Shown one piece after another: positions 20,386-31,830 of a stretch of DNA of 64,000 bases. The stretch is from Paraspadella gotoi (Eukaryota > Chaetognatha), in contig JBJCIZ010000239.1 in NCBI GenBank assembly GCA_051294375.1, positions 6,557,545-6,621,544 of the forward strand, given 5' to 3'. Within the stretch, counting starts at the first letter, position 1. Each line of letters opens with the position of its first letter. Under the pieces are notes generated by a model. The model had not been told where the DNA came from, searched no databases, and saw only the letters and a program-made list of their open reading frames with translations. A program made the position numbers and the translations under genes.

Positions 20386-20760
20386 TTCTCTCCCCTTAAT
20401 GACCCTCGATAACGAGGAGACGTTAAGGACTTCAATTTTCCTTGACGAGTTTCGATCTCATTCTCCATCGGAATCCGCTGCCCCGCTGCTCCGCCCCTGC
20501 TCTGCCGCTGCGGCCGTTGCTCTCGCCGCTCTTCCCAGCCGCCAGCCGACGAACGGCGGGGCCCCTAATGAACGGAACAAACGAACAAATTAAGGAACGA
20601 ATCGCCCTCTTTATCCCCAGATCCTTACTTCACTCCCCCCCCCCACTTCCCCCCTCGCCCTATCTCTTTTCTCATTTCCGTCGATCGAAATCGCTAACGG
20701 ATTTTTTAGAGGTCTTTTTTTTTCGAGGGGGTCAACATTGTGGATCGGGTTGTTTTGACT
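20386..20760. other. GC-rich stretch, possible exon or promoter
   Basis: CpG-containing DNA with CCGCTGCTCCGCC-like repeats. Two overlapping plus frames (20,399-20,593 and 20,442-20,762) are Ala/Pro/Leu-rich without a known domain. Neither has independent support. Confidence 0.3.
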
Positions 20761-21060
20761 AAAGTACTTGGTTTGTTTGGATTTTTCCCTTTTTTAAATA
20801 TAAATTTGTTTTTAATTAAGAAAGAAATCAACACTCTAAACTTTATACCTAGTAACGATTTATTAAGAGAGAGACCAAGTACTCAGTGAATTAATTTTTA
20901 AACTATTCTCTTGATTTGAAATTTTGTAGGGACTTGTTTTCAAGGTCCGTTTAGACTAAGTAAAGAACACAAGACTATTGTTTTCGTAGATGAAGCATTA
21001 GACGGATGGAAGGAAAAGCCTTATTGTAGCCTTATAGTGATAATACTATGTTTATCGTTA
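20761..21060. other. AT-rich intergenic sequence
   Basis: No feature recognised. Confidence 0.4.
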
Positions 21061-21200
21061 CCTTTGCCCTAATCCTGAACTCTAACTCAAAAAATACATA
21101 ATTTCTATCCCTAACCTCTTTAACCTTAAACCCTAACCCAATTCCCTAACCTTAATGCCTAGATTAATTCCTAACCTTAACCTCAAACATAATTTTTAAT
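21061..21200 (-). repeat. Degenerate TTAGG-like tract (inverse)
   Basis: CCCTAATCCTGAACTC, TAAACCCTAACCC and TTCCTAACCTTAACC. This is the complement of the tract at 16,815-17,000. Confidence 0.65.
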
Positions 21201-21473
21201 TTAAAGAAGATCGGTCCATCCAATGTGTTGCGCCGCATTGACTCTCTTAGCCCGTGTAGTATTTATGATGCGCAGTTGCGCACTGTAATGGAATTCTGTC
21301 TTTACATATATATATTGTTTTAGAATTTCCTGAAGGCGGCGCTAGCAGTCACTTAGATTTGAGGTTTTTTCTTAACAAATGAGAGAGTTATGAGGATTTT
21401 TAACGTCAGTGGGACAGACCAATGGATAGACAAACCGACCGACCGACCGTCAGACCGACCGAAAAGTGACTTA
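21201..21473. other. Unassigned sequence with GACC array
   Basis: Contains GACCGACCGACCGTCAGACC (about 21,441-21,460), related to the 56-bp repeat at 16,610. No gene. Confidence 0.45.
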
Positions 21474-21710
21474 TTATGAAATTGGTACAACCAATATAAA
21501 AATTATCCATTCATTTAATAAATAAGCTATCTTGTCCCTGACTTTGGACAGGCTTTGGTGGTTTAAGGCCTCCATCACACTTACAAGATAATGACATAGC
21601 AGGTTTCTGCAAGCTTTCAATCAAGACTCTCTCACAGTCTTATTTATTCACTCCCAGTGAACCTGGTTTTCCTATCAATGAAGTGGTATAATATTTCAAA
21701 GAATGTTTCA
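21474..21710 (+). repeat. Family B interspersed repeat, fullest copy
   Basis: In order: ATGAAATTGGTACAACCAAT, TTCATTTAATAAATAAGC, CTGACTTTGGACAGG, ACAAGATAATGACAT, AAGCTTTCAATCAAGACTCT, and a terminal TATCAATGAAGTGGTATAAT. Five copies or parts lie in the window (also 6,262, 12,893, 31,632, 42,605). No coding frame; type unknown (solo LTR or MITE both possible). Confidence 0.7.
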
Positions 21711-22115
21711 ATTGTATGAAATGACCACTCCCTTAAGTATTAGATCGGGGAATACTATATTGTACTCCGCACTAGCATCAAAATACAAGGAGCTGAATTT
21801 TATGAAATTGGTATTATTATAGCGAGTCCTCGCGGGGCAACTAGAAATTTAACTAATTCCGAATTTAAAATAAAATGAAACGTTCAGGGAAAATAAGGCC
21901 GAAAAGTATCTTTGTTATGGACGCTCCTACGCATCCGTTATCAAAATCGGAAATTTGCCGTTTTGGCGATTTTGTCTTTCAAGTTGACCAATCGTATAAG
22001 AACCTTTCGAAAATTTCGACCAATCAGAAACCCATATTCTCGCGGCGCGAACCCAATTTAAGACGGGAATCTCAACATCAATTTCTCGAGTTTGTGAAAT
22101 GGAAAAATCGCTGAT
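21711..22115. other. Unassigned sequence
   Basis: A second start of family B (about 21,801) breaks off after GAAATTGGTAT. The plus frame 21,875-22,114 (79 codons) is open and not low complexity, but I recognise no domain. Confidence 0.3.
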
Positions 22116-22235
<120 letters not shown>

Positions 22236-22765
22236 AGTACGTCGAATGGAATCGGGCCGGATAAACAAAAGAACGATAAGGAGAGAAAACAGAAAGAAAG
22301 AGAGAAAGAAAGATTGAAAGAAAAAAAGAATGAAAGAAGGAAATAAAAGACCATCCATTAAAATTAAAATAAAAAATAAAAAATATTATGACTTCTTTTT
22401 TTTAATCACACAAGATATCATTTTCAAAATAATAACCAAACAAACAGAACAAAACAACAAAATAATAAATCAACTCAAATTCACCCAAACGCGACATTTG
22501 ATTGGCTGTCGATCTTAGAGTCTGGGCAGACTGTCCAATCCGCGGCTGCCAGTAACGATCTGGATCTTGCCATTTAGCAGCTTTTCTCACAGGGAGTTGG
22601 CGCGATGTTCAGAGGGTAGTGGAGGGTGGAGAGGGGGGGGTCAGTGAAAGTCGTCAAAGTGAAAGTGTGAAACTTCTTCTTGAAGATGGTTGTTTGGAGA
22701 TGAAACTGATTGACTTTCAAAAGACTTTAGAGGGAGGAAAGGAGATGAAAGGTCTTGCTTTGTGG
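22236..22765. other. Mixed A-rich and unique sequence
   Basis: An A-rich part (22,260-22,500), then unique DNA (22,500-22,700). No gene seen. Confidence 0.4.
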
Positions 22766-23060
22766 TCAAAGGAGAAAAAGGAGAAAAGGAAAAAGTAGAA
22801 AAGGATAAAAGGGGAAAAGGAGAGAAAGGAGAAAAGGAAAAAGTAGAAAAGAATAAAAGGGGAAAAGGAGAGAAAGGAGAAAAGGAAAAAGTAGAAAAGG
22901 AAAAAAGGGGAAAAGGAGAGAAAGGAGAAAAGGAAAAAGTAGAAAAGGATAAAAGGGGAAAAGGAGAGAAAGGAGAAAAGGAAAAAATAGAAAAGGATAG
23001 AAGGGATAAGGAGAGAAAGGAGAAAAGGAAAAAGTAGAAAAGAATAAAAGGGGAAAAGGA
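22766..23060 (+). repeat. 48-bp minisatellite (KE-rich if translated)
   Basis: About five tandem 48-bp units built on GGAAAAAGTAGAAAAGGATA, then AAAGGGGAAAAGGAGAG. Because 48 is a multiple of three, a plus frame (22,762-23,037, 91 codons) stays open with a 16-residue period (GEKGEKEKVEKDKRGK). One residue varies D/N/E between units. Most likely a non-coding polypurine minisatellite; a disordered charged protein cannot be excluded. Confidence 0.75.
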
Positions 23061-23401
23061 AAGAAAAGAAAAAGGAGAAAAGAAGGAAGAGAGAAAAGAT
23101 AGAGAAGGAGAGAAGTAAAGATGATGAAGAGATAAAAAGGGGAAACGAGAAATGGATGAAAGGAGATAGAAAGAAAGAGAGGAAAGGAGAAAGAAAGAAA
23201 CGGAGGAAAAGGGGAAAAAGAGAAACAGAGGAGAGAAGGAAAGAAAAGGAGGAAAGAAAAGAGGAAAAAGCGAGGAAAAGACGAAAACGGCCGCCATGGC
23301 AGAATAAAGAGAAGTCTTGCAGAAATTCGCCCAAACATCAATCAAGGGGAAAGGACGGGGTCGGCAGACAGGAGAAGAGAGAAAGAAGAAGAAGAGAGAG
23401 A

Positions 23402-23438
<37 letters not shown>

Positions 23439-23580
23439 GAGAGAGAAGAGAGAGAGAAGAAGAGAGAGAAGAGAAGAGAGAGAGAGACAATAGGAACCGA
23501 CAATGGAACATCAGTATGGATAAGCTGACGCCGGTCATTTCGAATTACCAATATGGCCCATGCCCTGGAACTGAGGGGGG
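23061..23580. repeat. Polypurine and GA tracts up to the gap
   Basis: AGAAAGG-type purine DNA, a short unique insert (about 23,285-23,345), then GA arrays (23,385-23,490). Frames here are low complexity. Confidence 0.8.
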
Positions 23581-23581
23581 G

Positions 23582-24516
23582 NNNNNNNNNNNNNNNNNNN
23601 NNNNNNNNNNNNNNNNNNNNNNNNNNNNNNNNNNNNNNNNNNNNNNNNNNNNNNNNNNNNNNNNNNNNNNNNNNNNNNNNNNNNNNNNNNNNNNNNNNNN
23701 NNNNNNNNNNNNNNNNNNNNNNNNNNNNNNNNNNNNNNNNNNNNNNNNNNNNNNNNNNNNNNNNNNNNNNNNNNNNNNNNNNNNNNNNNNNNNNNNNNNN
23801 NNNNNNNNNNNNNNNNNNNNNNNNNNNNNNNNNNNNNNNNNNNNNNNNNNNNNNNNNNNNNNNNNNNNNNNNNNNNNNNNNNNNNNNNNNNNNNNNNNNN
23901 NNNNNNNNNNNNNNNNNNNNNNNNNNNNNNNNNNNNNNNNNNNNNNNNNNNNNNNNNNNNNNNNNNNNNNNNNNNNNNNNNNNNNNNNNNNNNNNNNNNN
24001 NNNNNNNNNNNNNNNNNNNNNNNNNNNNNNNNNNNNNNNNNNNNNNNNNNNNNNNNNNNNNNNNNNNNNNNNNNNNNNNNNNNNNNNNNNNNNNNNNNNN
24101 NNNNNNNNNNNNNNNNNNNNNNNNNNNNNNNNNNNNNNNNNNNNNNNNNNNNNNNNNNNNNNNNNNNNNNNNNNNNNNNNNNNNNNNNNNNNNNNNNNNN
24201 NNNNNNNNNNNNNNNNNNNNNNNNNNNNNNNNNNNNNNNNNNNNNNNNNNNNNNNNNNNNNNNNNNNNNNNNNNNNNNNNNNNNNNNNNNNNNNNNNNNN
24301 NNNNNNNNNNNNNNNNNNNNNNNNNNNNNNNNNNNNNNNNNNNNNNNNNNNNNNNNNNNNNNNNNNNNNNNNNNNNNNNNNNNNNNNNNNNNNNNNNNNN
24401 NNNNNNNNNNNNNNNNNNNNNNNNNNNNNNNNNNNNNNNNNNNNNNNNNNNNNNNNNNNNNNNNNNNNNNNNNNNNNNNNNNNNNNNNNNNNNNNNNNNN
24501 NNNNNNNNNNNNNNNN
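23582..24516. other. Assembly gap (935 N)
   Basis: Unknown bases. Open frames reported across it have no meaning. Confidence 1.
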
Positions 24517-24862
24517 TAGTTTGGTGCGTGAATTGTTAGATACATTTATCAGAATGAAATTTAAAAACAATATCTGAATGATAATAATAAATAATAATTA
24601 ATACAATAATTAAGAGATCAATTCTTTTGGCAGACGGAAAAAAGGTGAAGAGCACGAAGGCGGAGTTTCATTGAATTGGAAACGGAGGAGGAGAGAAGGA
24701 GAGTTTACCAGATGGTGGAGCGGGAAGAGGAGAGAGGAAAAGAGGGACTGAGAGAGAAAAGAAGAGATGATGGTGATGAAGAGATGAGAGAGGACGACGC
24801 GGAGAGGGAGAGAGACGAGCAGAGAGGAGAACGGAGAGAGAGAGAGAGAGAGGAGATAAGAG
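24517..24862 (+). repeat. Duplicated block P, start (copy 1)
   Basis: GTGCGTGAATTGTTAGATAC, AACAATATCTGAATGATAAT and GAGCACGAAGGCGGAGTT recur in the same order at about 37,972-38,205. A GA-rich tail follows. Copy 2 carries extra single bases. Confidence 0.8.
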
Positions 24863-24895
24863 NNNNNNNNNNNNNNNNNNNNNNNNNNNNNNNNN
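24863..24895. other. Assembly gap (33 N)
   Basis: Gap inside a GA array. Confidence 1.
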
Positions 24896-24974
24896 GAGAG
24901 AGAGAGAGAGAGAGCGCTCGCTTCACTCTGCCTTTACTCATCCCAGCATCAATCCGCAACAACATTTCCATTAC

Positions 24975-25340
24975 TAAAATTTTATACTCTAATCTCTAAT
25001 TCTAATTCTAATTGTCTAATTATAATCTCTAATTCTAATCCTAATCTCTAATTCTAATTCTAATCTCTATTCTAATTCTAATTCTCTAATTCTTATCTCT
25101 AATTCTAATCTCTAATTCTACTCTTTACTCCAGTTTTCATTCTAATTTTCTTTCCACTCCTGTCTCCAACTTTGCTCTACTCTTCAGTCCAGTCTTTATT
25201 TCTATTTTTCATTCCTATCTTGATTCCATTCTTCACTCCAGGTTTCATTCTAATCTTCAGTTCACTTTTCACTCCAGTTTTCACTCCATTCTTCACTCCA
25301 GTTCTCAATCCTCACTTCTCCACTTCACTCCACCCACGGC
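24975..25340 (+). repeat. TCTAAT and TTCACTCCAG minisatellites
   Basis: First (TCTAATTCTAAT)n with CTCTAAT variants (about 24,984-25,122), then units built on CATTCTTCACTCCAGTTTTC (about 25,190-25,320). The second array appears inverted at about 27,160-27,300 and again direct at about 38,640-38,780. Confidence 0.85.
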
Positions 25341-25421
25341 CACACCTCCTAATCGGCATCTCCCACTTCGTCGATCTCCATCTGGCGTCGGCATCTCGCA
25401 ATCAACTCACCGGCATCTGTG

Positions 25422-25466
<45 letters not shown>

Positions 25467-25720
25467 CACCTGCCCTCTCCTCTTTTTTAATCTCCCCCAG
25501 AGCGCATCTCCGTTCGACCTGCACCCGTTCGACGCCCAATCAGTTCCGCGGCATCTGCGCCCTTTTTTTTGTTTCATGAGGCACCTGTCGTCTGTCGTCG
25601 TCGTCAGTCGTCGTCGTCGTCGTCGTCGTCGTTGTTGTTGTTGTCAAACAAGCTGACTGGTGAAGAATTCACAGTTTCACGCTCTCCTTTGATCTGTCTC
25701 AATCTTTCTTCAATCTCTCT
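25145..25720 (+). repeat. Inverted repeat, left arm
   Basis: Complementary to 26,757-27,350 almost base for base. Shared landmarks include GGCACCTGTCGTCTGTCGTC, CAGTTCCGCGGCATCTGCG, CTCCTAATCGGCATCTCC and a TC array. The arms enclose about 1 kb of GA/TC-rich DNA. Confidence 0.85.
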
Positions 25721-25765
25721 CTCTCAGGAGAGAGAGAGAGAGAAAGAGAGAGAGAGAAGAGAGAG

Positions 25766-25841
<76 letters not shown>

Positions 25842-26494
25842 CAAGAAAGAAAGAAATAAAAAAAGAAAGCAATTCGCAGCAAGAACAAAAATAAACAAAA
25901 CACAACAAACAACAACAACAACAGATTTGTCAAATCGAGGAAGAGAGAAAAGAAGACAAAGACAAAGTTTTCGTTCGTATGAAATAATTACGTCCTTTTT
26001 AAAATCTGCAACGTTTCCAATTGAAGCACAAATCCAATATCTCTCTCTCTCTTCTTTTCCATCTCTTTCTCTCTCTCTTTTTCTCTCTCCTTTCTTTCTC
26101 TCTCTCTCTCTCTCTCTTCTCCTTCTCCTCCTCTCCTTCCTCTCTCCCTCTCCCTCTCTCCTCTCGTCTCTTCTCTCTCTCCCTCTTCTCCTCTATCTCT
26201 TCTCTCTCTCTCTTCGCTCTCTCCTCTCTTCTTACTCCTTTCTCTCTCTCCTCTTCTCTTCCTCTCTCTCTCTCTCTTCTACTAAAACTTTTGACTTTTA
26301 TATCGGTTTCGGCGAATTTTAGAAATGAAGGGAGGATGAGGAGGAGAGGAGGAAGAGAAGGATAGGAAGAGGAGGAGGAAGAGGAGGAAGGATGAAGTGT
26401 CCGCGAAGGTCGAGACGGAAGTGGAATTTTCTCTTGTCAAATTTAAACGTAAAACCGGAAATTCCATCTTTTTTCCACGTGAGTCAGCGACGAT

Positions 26495-26574
<80 letters not shown>

Positions 26575-26694
26575 AGATAGTAGAGTTTTAGGTTTCCTCA
26601 TCACACAATTTCGGAATTTGTTTTCATCGTAAACCTTATATTTCTTGAGAGAGAGAGGAAGAGAAGAGAGAGAGAGAAGAGAGAGAGAGAAGAG

Positions 26695-26744
<50 letters not shown>

Positions 26745-26756
26745 AGGAGAGAGATT
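25721..26756. repeat. GA/TC-rich centre of inverted repeat
   Basis: A long GA array (about 25,728-25,838), TC-rich DNA (26,040-26,280), a short unique piece with CTTTTGACTTTTATATCGGT (about 26,287), and more GA arrays (26,495-26,755). The unique pieces recur at 29,160-29,560 (direct) and 39,350-40,000 (inverted). Open frames are poly-ER or poly-SL. Confidence 0.8.
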
Positions 26757-27010
26757 GAAGAGACACTAAGACAGGATCAAAGGAGAGCGTGAAACTGTGA
26801 ATTCTTCACGCAGTCAGCTTGTTTGACAACAACAACAACGACGACGACGACGACGACGACGACTGACTGACGACGACGACAGACGACAGGTGCCTCATGA
26901 AACAAAAAAAGGGCGCAGATGCCGCGGAAACTGATTGGGCGTCGAACGGGTGCAGGTCGAACGGAGATGCGCTCTGGGGGGAGATTAAAAAAGAGGAGAG
27001 GGCAGGTGCT

Positions 27011-27058
<48 letters not shown>

Positions 27059-27355
27059 GCAGATGCCGCTGGTGAGTTGATTGGCGAGATGCGACGCCAG
27101 ATGGAGATCGACGAAGTGGAGATGCCGATTAGGAGGTGTGGCCGTGGGTGGAGTGAAGTGGAGAAGGTGAGGATTGAGACTGGAGTGAAGAATGGAGTGA
27201 AAACTGGAGTGAAAAGTGAACTGAAGATTAGAATGAAACCTGGAGTGAAGAATGGAATCAAGATGGAATGAAAAATAGAAAATAAAGACTGGACTGAAGA
27301 GTAGAGCAAAGTGAGAGACACGAGTGGAAAGAACTTAGAATGAAATCTCTCTACA
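26757..27355 (-). repeat. Inverted repeat, right arm
   Basis: Reverse complement of 25,145-25,720. It ends at a 25-N gap. Confidence 0.85.
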
Positions 27356-27380
27356 NNNNNNNNNNNNNNNNNNNNNNNNN
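27356..27380. other. Assembly gap (25 N)
   Basis: Fixed-length placeholder gap at the outer edge of an inverted arm. Confidence 1.
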
Positions 27381-28258
27381 CGTACGGCACCAGATCGAGG
27401 AAAATTCGATCGACTGAGTTTTAATGAATTTTAATGAGACGCCATCCCTAGAGACGACGACGACGACGACGACGCGACGACGACGACGACGATAAAGTTG
27501 ATACACTCTACTTGAAACACGGGGAGACAATTAGGACGAAGACGACGATGACGCATGACGATGACGATGACGAGAACGATGATATCAGAAACAATGACAT
27601 TAAGGATGACAGCACTGACTAATTGACTATGGTGGAGATGACAACAATGATGACGACGACGAAGACAGCAACAACGACGATGACGAGCAACGAGGACGAC
27701 GACGATGAACAACGACAACAACAACGACGACGACGACGAAAATTAGAAAGGTAAAACTCTTCTCTCTTTTATTCGCTCTTCGTTTTCGTTTACTCTCGAT
27801 TCGCAAATTGGATCGGACGCTCGGCTAATTTAAAGGAGACAAACGGACTTTGAGAGAAAACGGATATAGAGACAGACGGACGGAGAGAAACTGATCGAGA
27901 AGCAAAAAGAAAATGGAGTTTAAGTTCAAGTCTAAGACTCTCATTTCGTCCGTAATAAGATATTACATAGTCCTAGTCTAAGACGCTAATTTGCTTTTTA
28001 TATAGTATTGCATTGTCTATACTATATATTATGAAAGTTGCAAAATTACTTGTTTCACTACTTTAGATATTTAGATTTAAAATAAGTATTATTTATTATA
28101 TAATACATAGTCCAAGTCTATGCTCAAGACTTTGATGTGCTTCAATACTACATGGTCAAAGTCCATATTACATAGTCCATTGTCCACATAACATAGTCCA
28201 TATTTCAAAGCTCTTTTTTGATTCGAATATACAATAGAGCGTAGTAAAAGTTACGTAC
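27381..28258 (+). repeat. Duplicated block Q, copy 1: GAC arrays and ACATAGTCC repeats
   Basis: (GAC)n-rich arrays (27,452-27,740), then a short unique part, then AT-rich DNA with repeated ACATAGTCC units (27,963, 28,104, 28,167, 28,190). The whole block recurs at 29,670-30,520 and, with many single-base insertions, at 40,280-41,355. The poly-Val minus frame 27,431-27,724 comes from the GAC array. Confidence 0.85.
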
Positions 28259-28826
28259 GGAAATTCTAAAAGTTAATTATGAACAACATACTATATCATG
28301 AACATTAATTTTTTAACAAAATTAATTTTATGTTTTTTTAATTTTTAATTTTATGTATAGTACTATCCTTATAAAATCGAAAAATTTTATAATAGGCTTT
28401 CTTAATTTTGATTGCAGATTTGAATTCCTCGTCAAAAGTTGATAAAAGAAATATAAATCTATTTATTTAAAAATTCTTTCATTAAGTGGGTTAAAAATTA
28501 AAAAAAACAATATTTAATATATAAAAAATAATTTTCAGTTTAAAATATATTTTTTTCTAATTTTTGACCCATTAATAAAGGAATTTTCAAAAGGAGTTTA
28601 TTTCTTTTATCAACTTTTTATGACGAATCCAAATCTGCAAAAAAATATTAAAAAAAACTGTTTGAAATTTTAAAATCTATTGGATTAGATACTAGTATAA
28701 ATATGGCCTCCTGCATAAATTGTAAAATTTATTAAAATTTTTTTTATACATAAATGTTCATTAGTATAATGTTGTTCATTCCTCACTTTTAAAATTTTTA
28801 ATTAAAGTTAAATTTCGAAATTTTAC
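28259..28826 (+). mobile_element. Foldback element FB-2, copy 1
   Basis: The whole ~570 bp is a diverged palindrome. Outer arms pair through GAACAACATACTAT (28,281) and its complement near 28,775. Inner arms pair through GATTTGAATTC-CAAAAGTTGAT (about 28,421-28,443) and ATCAACTTTTT-CCAAATC (about 28,610-28,637). AT-rich, no coding frame; type inferred from structure. Confidence 0.75.
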
Positions 28827-28979
28827 AAACCCTTAATATACAATACATATATTAATAACAAATAATATTGTTTATTTCATTAAAGGTAGTCCGACCCCTT
28901 AAAATCGACTCCGTCGTTCAATTCACTATTTCACTTACCCGCCAGAAACTTACCTCCTCTTCTTCCTGCTTTATTCCTT

Positions 28980-29069
<90 letters not shown>

Positions 29070-29155
29070 CTCTCTTCCTTTCTCCTCTCATTCTATTCAC
29101 ATCTCCCTCTACTCCCTCCCTCTCCTCTCTCCTCTCCTTTCTTCGTCTCTCTCAA
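28827..29155. repeat. Flank of FB-2 with TC arrays
   Basis: Contains AAAGGTAGTCCGACCCCTTA (28,884), conserved after each FB-2 copy, then long TC arrays (28,975-29,090). Confidence 0.8.
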
Positions 29156-29669
29156 TAAAACTTTTGACTCTTTATATCGTTTTCGCGAAATTTTAGAAAT
29201 GAAGGGCACGGATTGAGGAGGAGGAGGAGGAAGAGAAGCGAATAGGAAGAGGAGGAGGAAAGAGGAGGAGGAGGATGAGTGTCCGCTGAAGGTCGAGACG
29301 GAAGTGGAATTTTCTCTTGTCAAATTTAAACGTAAAACCGGAAATTCCATCTTTTTTTCCACGTGAGTCAGCGACGATAGAAAAAGAGCAGAGAGAGCCC
29401 AGAGAGAGAGGAGAGAGGAGAGAGAGAGGAGAGAGAGAGAGGAGAGAGAGAGGAGAAGATCAGTAGAGTTTATTAGGTTTCCTCATCCACAAATTTGGAA
29501 AATTTGTTTTCTAATCGTAAACCTTAATATTTCTTCTATGACGAGAGAGAGAGAGATAGAGAAAGAGAGAGAGAAGAGAGAGGGAGAAGAGAGAAGAGAG
29601 AGGAGAGAGAGAGAGACGCCGAGAGAGAGAGAGAGAGAAATCCTTCCTTCTGTCGTTCGAATCGTCGGA
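29156..29669 (+). repeat. Repeat of 26,275-26,640 with GA arrays
   Basis: AAAACTTTTGACTCTTTATA, then GGTCGAGACGGAAGTGGAAT, CGTGAGTCAGCGACGATAGA and AGGTTTCCTCATC follow the same order as 26,283-26,640, with small insertions. Confidence 0.8.
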
Positions 29670-29727
29670 CCAGATCGAGAAATTCATTCGATGAGTTTTA
29701 ATGAATTTTAATGAGACGCCATCTAGA

Positions 29728-29765
<38 letters not shown>

Positions 29766-30525
29766 TAAAGTTGATACACTCTACTTGAAACACGGGAGAC
29801 AATTAGGACGAAGACGACGATGACGATGACGATGACGATGACGAGAACGATGATATCAGAAACAATGACATTAAGGATGACAGCACTGACTAATTGACTA
29901 TGGTGGAGATGACAACAATGATGACGACGACGAAGACAGCAACAACGACGATGACAGCAACGAGGACGACGACGATGAACAACGACAACAACAACGACGA
30001 CGACGACGAAAATTAGAAAGGTAAACTCTTCTCTCTTTTATTCGCTCTTCGTTTTCGTTTACTCTCGATTCGCAAATTGGATCGGACGCGTCGGCTAATT
30101 TAAAGGGAGACAAACGGACTTTGAGAAAACGGATATAGAGACAGACGGACGGAGAAACTGATCGAGAAGCAAAAAGAAATGGAGTTTAAGTTCAAGTCTA
30201 AGACTCTCATTCGTCCGTAATAAGATATTACATAGTCCTAGTCTAAGACGCTAATTTGCTTTTATATTATGTATTGCATTGTCTATACTATATATTATGA
30301 AAGTTGCAAAATTACTTGTTTCACTATCTTTAGATATTTAGATTTAAAATAAGTATTATTTATTATATAATACATAGTCCAAGTCTATGCTCAAGACTTT
30401 GATGTGCTTCAATACTACATGGTCAAAGTCCATATTACATAGTCCATTGTCCACATAACATAGTCCATATTTCAAAGCTCTTTTTTGATTCGATATACAA
30501 TAGAGCGTAGTAAAAGTTACGTACG
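29670..30525 (+). repeat. Duplicated block Q, copy 2
   Basis: Near-identical to 27,395-28,258, differing by a few single-base indels, including GAC array length. Confidence 0.85.
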
Positions 30526-31092
30526 GAAATTCTAAAAGTTAATTATGAACAACATACTATCAGTGAACATTAATTTTTAACAAAATTAATTTTATGTTTT
30601 TTTAATTTTTTAATTTTATGTATAGTACTATCCTTATAAAATCGAAAAATTTTATAATAGGCTTTTCTTAATTTTGATTGCAGATTTGAATTCCTCGTCA
30701 AAAGTTGATAAAAGAAATATAAATCATTTTTAAAAATTCTTTCATTAAGTGGGTTAAAAATTAAAAAAACAATATTTAATATATAAAAAAATAATTTTCA
30801 GTTTAAAATATATTTTTTTCTAATTTTTGACCCATTTAATAAAGGAATTTTTCAAAAGGAGTTATATTTCTTTTTATCAACTTTTTATGACGAATCCAAA
30901 TCTGCAAAAAAATATTTAAAAAAACTGTTTTGAAATTTTAAAATCTATTGGATTAGTACTAGTATAAATATGGCCTCCTGCATAAATTGTAAAATTTATT
31001 AAAATTTTTTTTATACATAAATGTTCATTAGTATAATGTTGTTCATTCCTCACTTTTAAAATTTTAATTAAAGTTAAATTTCGAAATTTTAC
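30526..31092 (+). mobile_element. Foldback element FB-2, copy 2
   Basis: Same palindromic structure as 28,259-28,826, with scattered indels and the same flanks. It is a copy of the locus, not an independent insertion. Confidence 0.75.
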
Positions 31093-31262
31093 AACGCCTT
31101 AATATACAATACATATTATTAATAACAAATAATTATTGTTATTTTCATTAAAGGTAGTCCGACCCCTTAAAATCGACTCCGTCGTTCAATTCACTATTTC
31201 ACTTATCCAGGAACTTTTACCTCCTCTTCTTCCTGCCTATTCCTTTCTCTCCCTTTCTCTCT

Positions 31263-31301
<39 letters not shown>

Positions 31302-31400
31302 CTCTCTCTCTCTCTCTTCTCTCCTCTCTCTCCTTCTCGTCTTCCTCTTCCTTCCTCTCTCACAACCTCCTCCTCAGAGGAGAGAATCGGTGACTCGAGT
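31093..31400. repeat. FB-2 flank with TC arrays, copy 2
   Basis: AAAGGTAGTCCGACCCCTTA again at 31,150, then TC arrays (31,245-31,335). Confidence 0.8.
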
Positions 31401-31631
31401 TTCACAAAGTCGAAGTTAATGAAAAAAATATTGGATCTACGACGACGACGACGACAAAAGCTGCTCCAGCGATCTCGGTCCCTTTTTAGTTGTTGTTGTT
31501 GTTGTTATTGTTATTATTGTTGTTATTGTGATTGTTGTTTTTTCAGTTGTTTTTCTTCTTGGTTTTCTTAGTAGTTTTTGTTATTGATGGGTTTTTTGGT
31601 TTTTTTTTTGCTCTTGTTGTTGTTTTTGTTG
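31401..31631 (+). repeat. Block R: GAC array and GTT-rich tract
   Basis: GACGACGACGACGAC (31,440), then GTTGTTGTTGTTGTTATTG repeats (31,490-31,640). It recurs at 42,335-42,605 with extra bases. Confidence 0.8.
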
Positions 31632-31830
31632 TTTATAAAATTGGTACAACCACTATAATGTTTTTAATTATTTTTTTCTTATAAAACTATTCAATAATTT
31701 AATGAATAAGCAGCACCTGACTTTGGACAGGATTAAAGCTTTCAATAAAGACTCTCTCACGGTTCCAGAGTCCAAGTATGATTTTTTCCCTGTCAATAAA
31801 ATGATATAATATTTCGTTAAAGTTTCAACT
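31632..31830 (+). repeat. Family B interspersed repeat
   Basis: AAAATTGGTACAACCACTAT, CTGACTTTGGACAGG, AAGCTTTCAATAAAGACTCT and CTGTCAATAAAATGATATAA match 21,474-21,710. An extra T-rich piece lies in the left part. Confidence 0.75.

Noticed and set aside
23156-24577. Long open frames across 23.6-24.5 kb
   Set aside because: Most residues are unknown because they span the 935-N gap.
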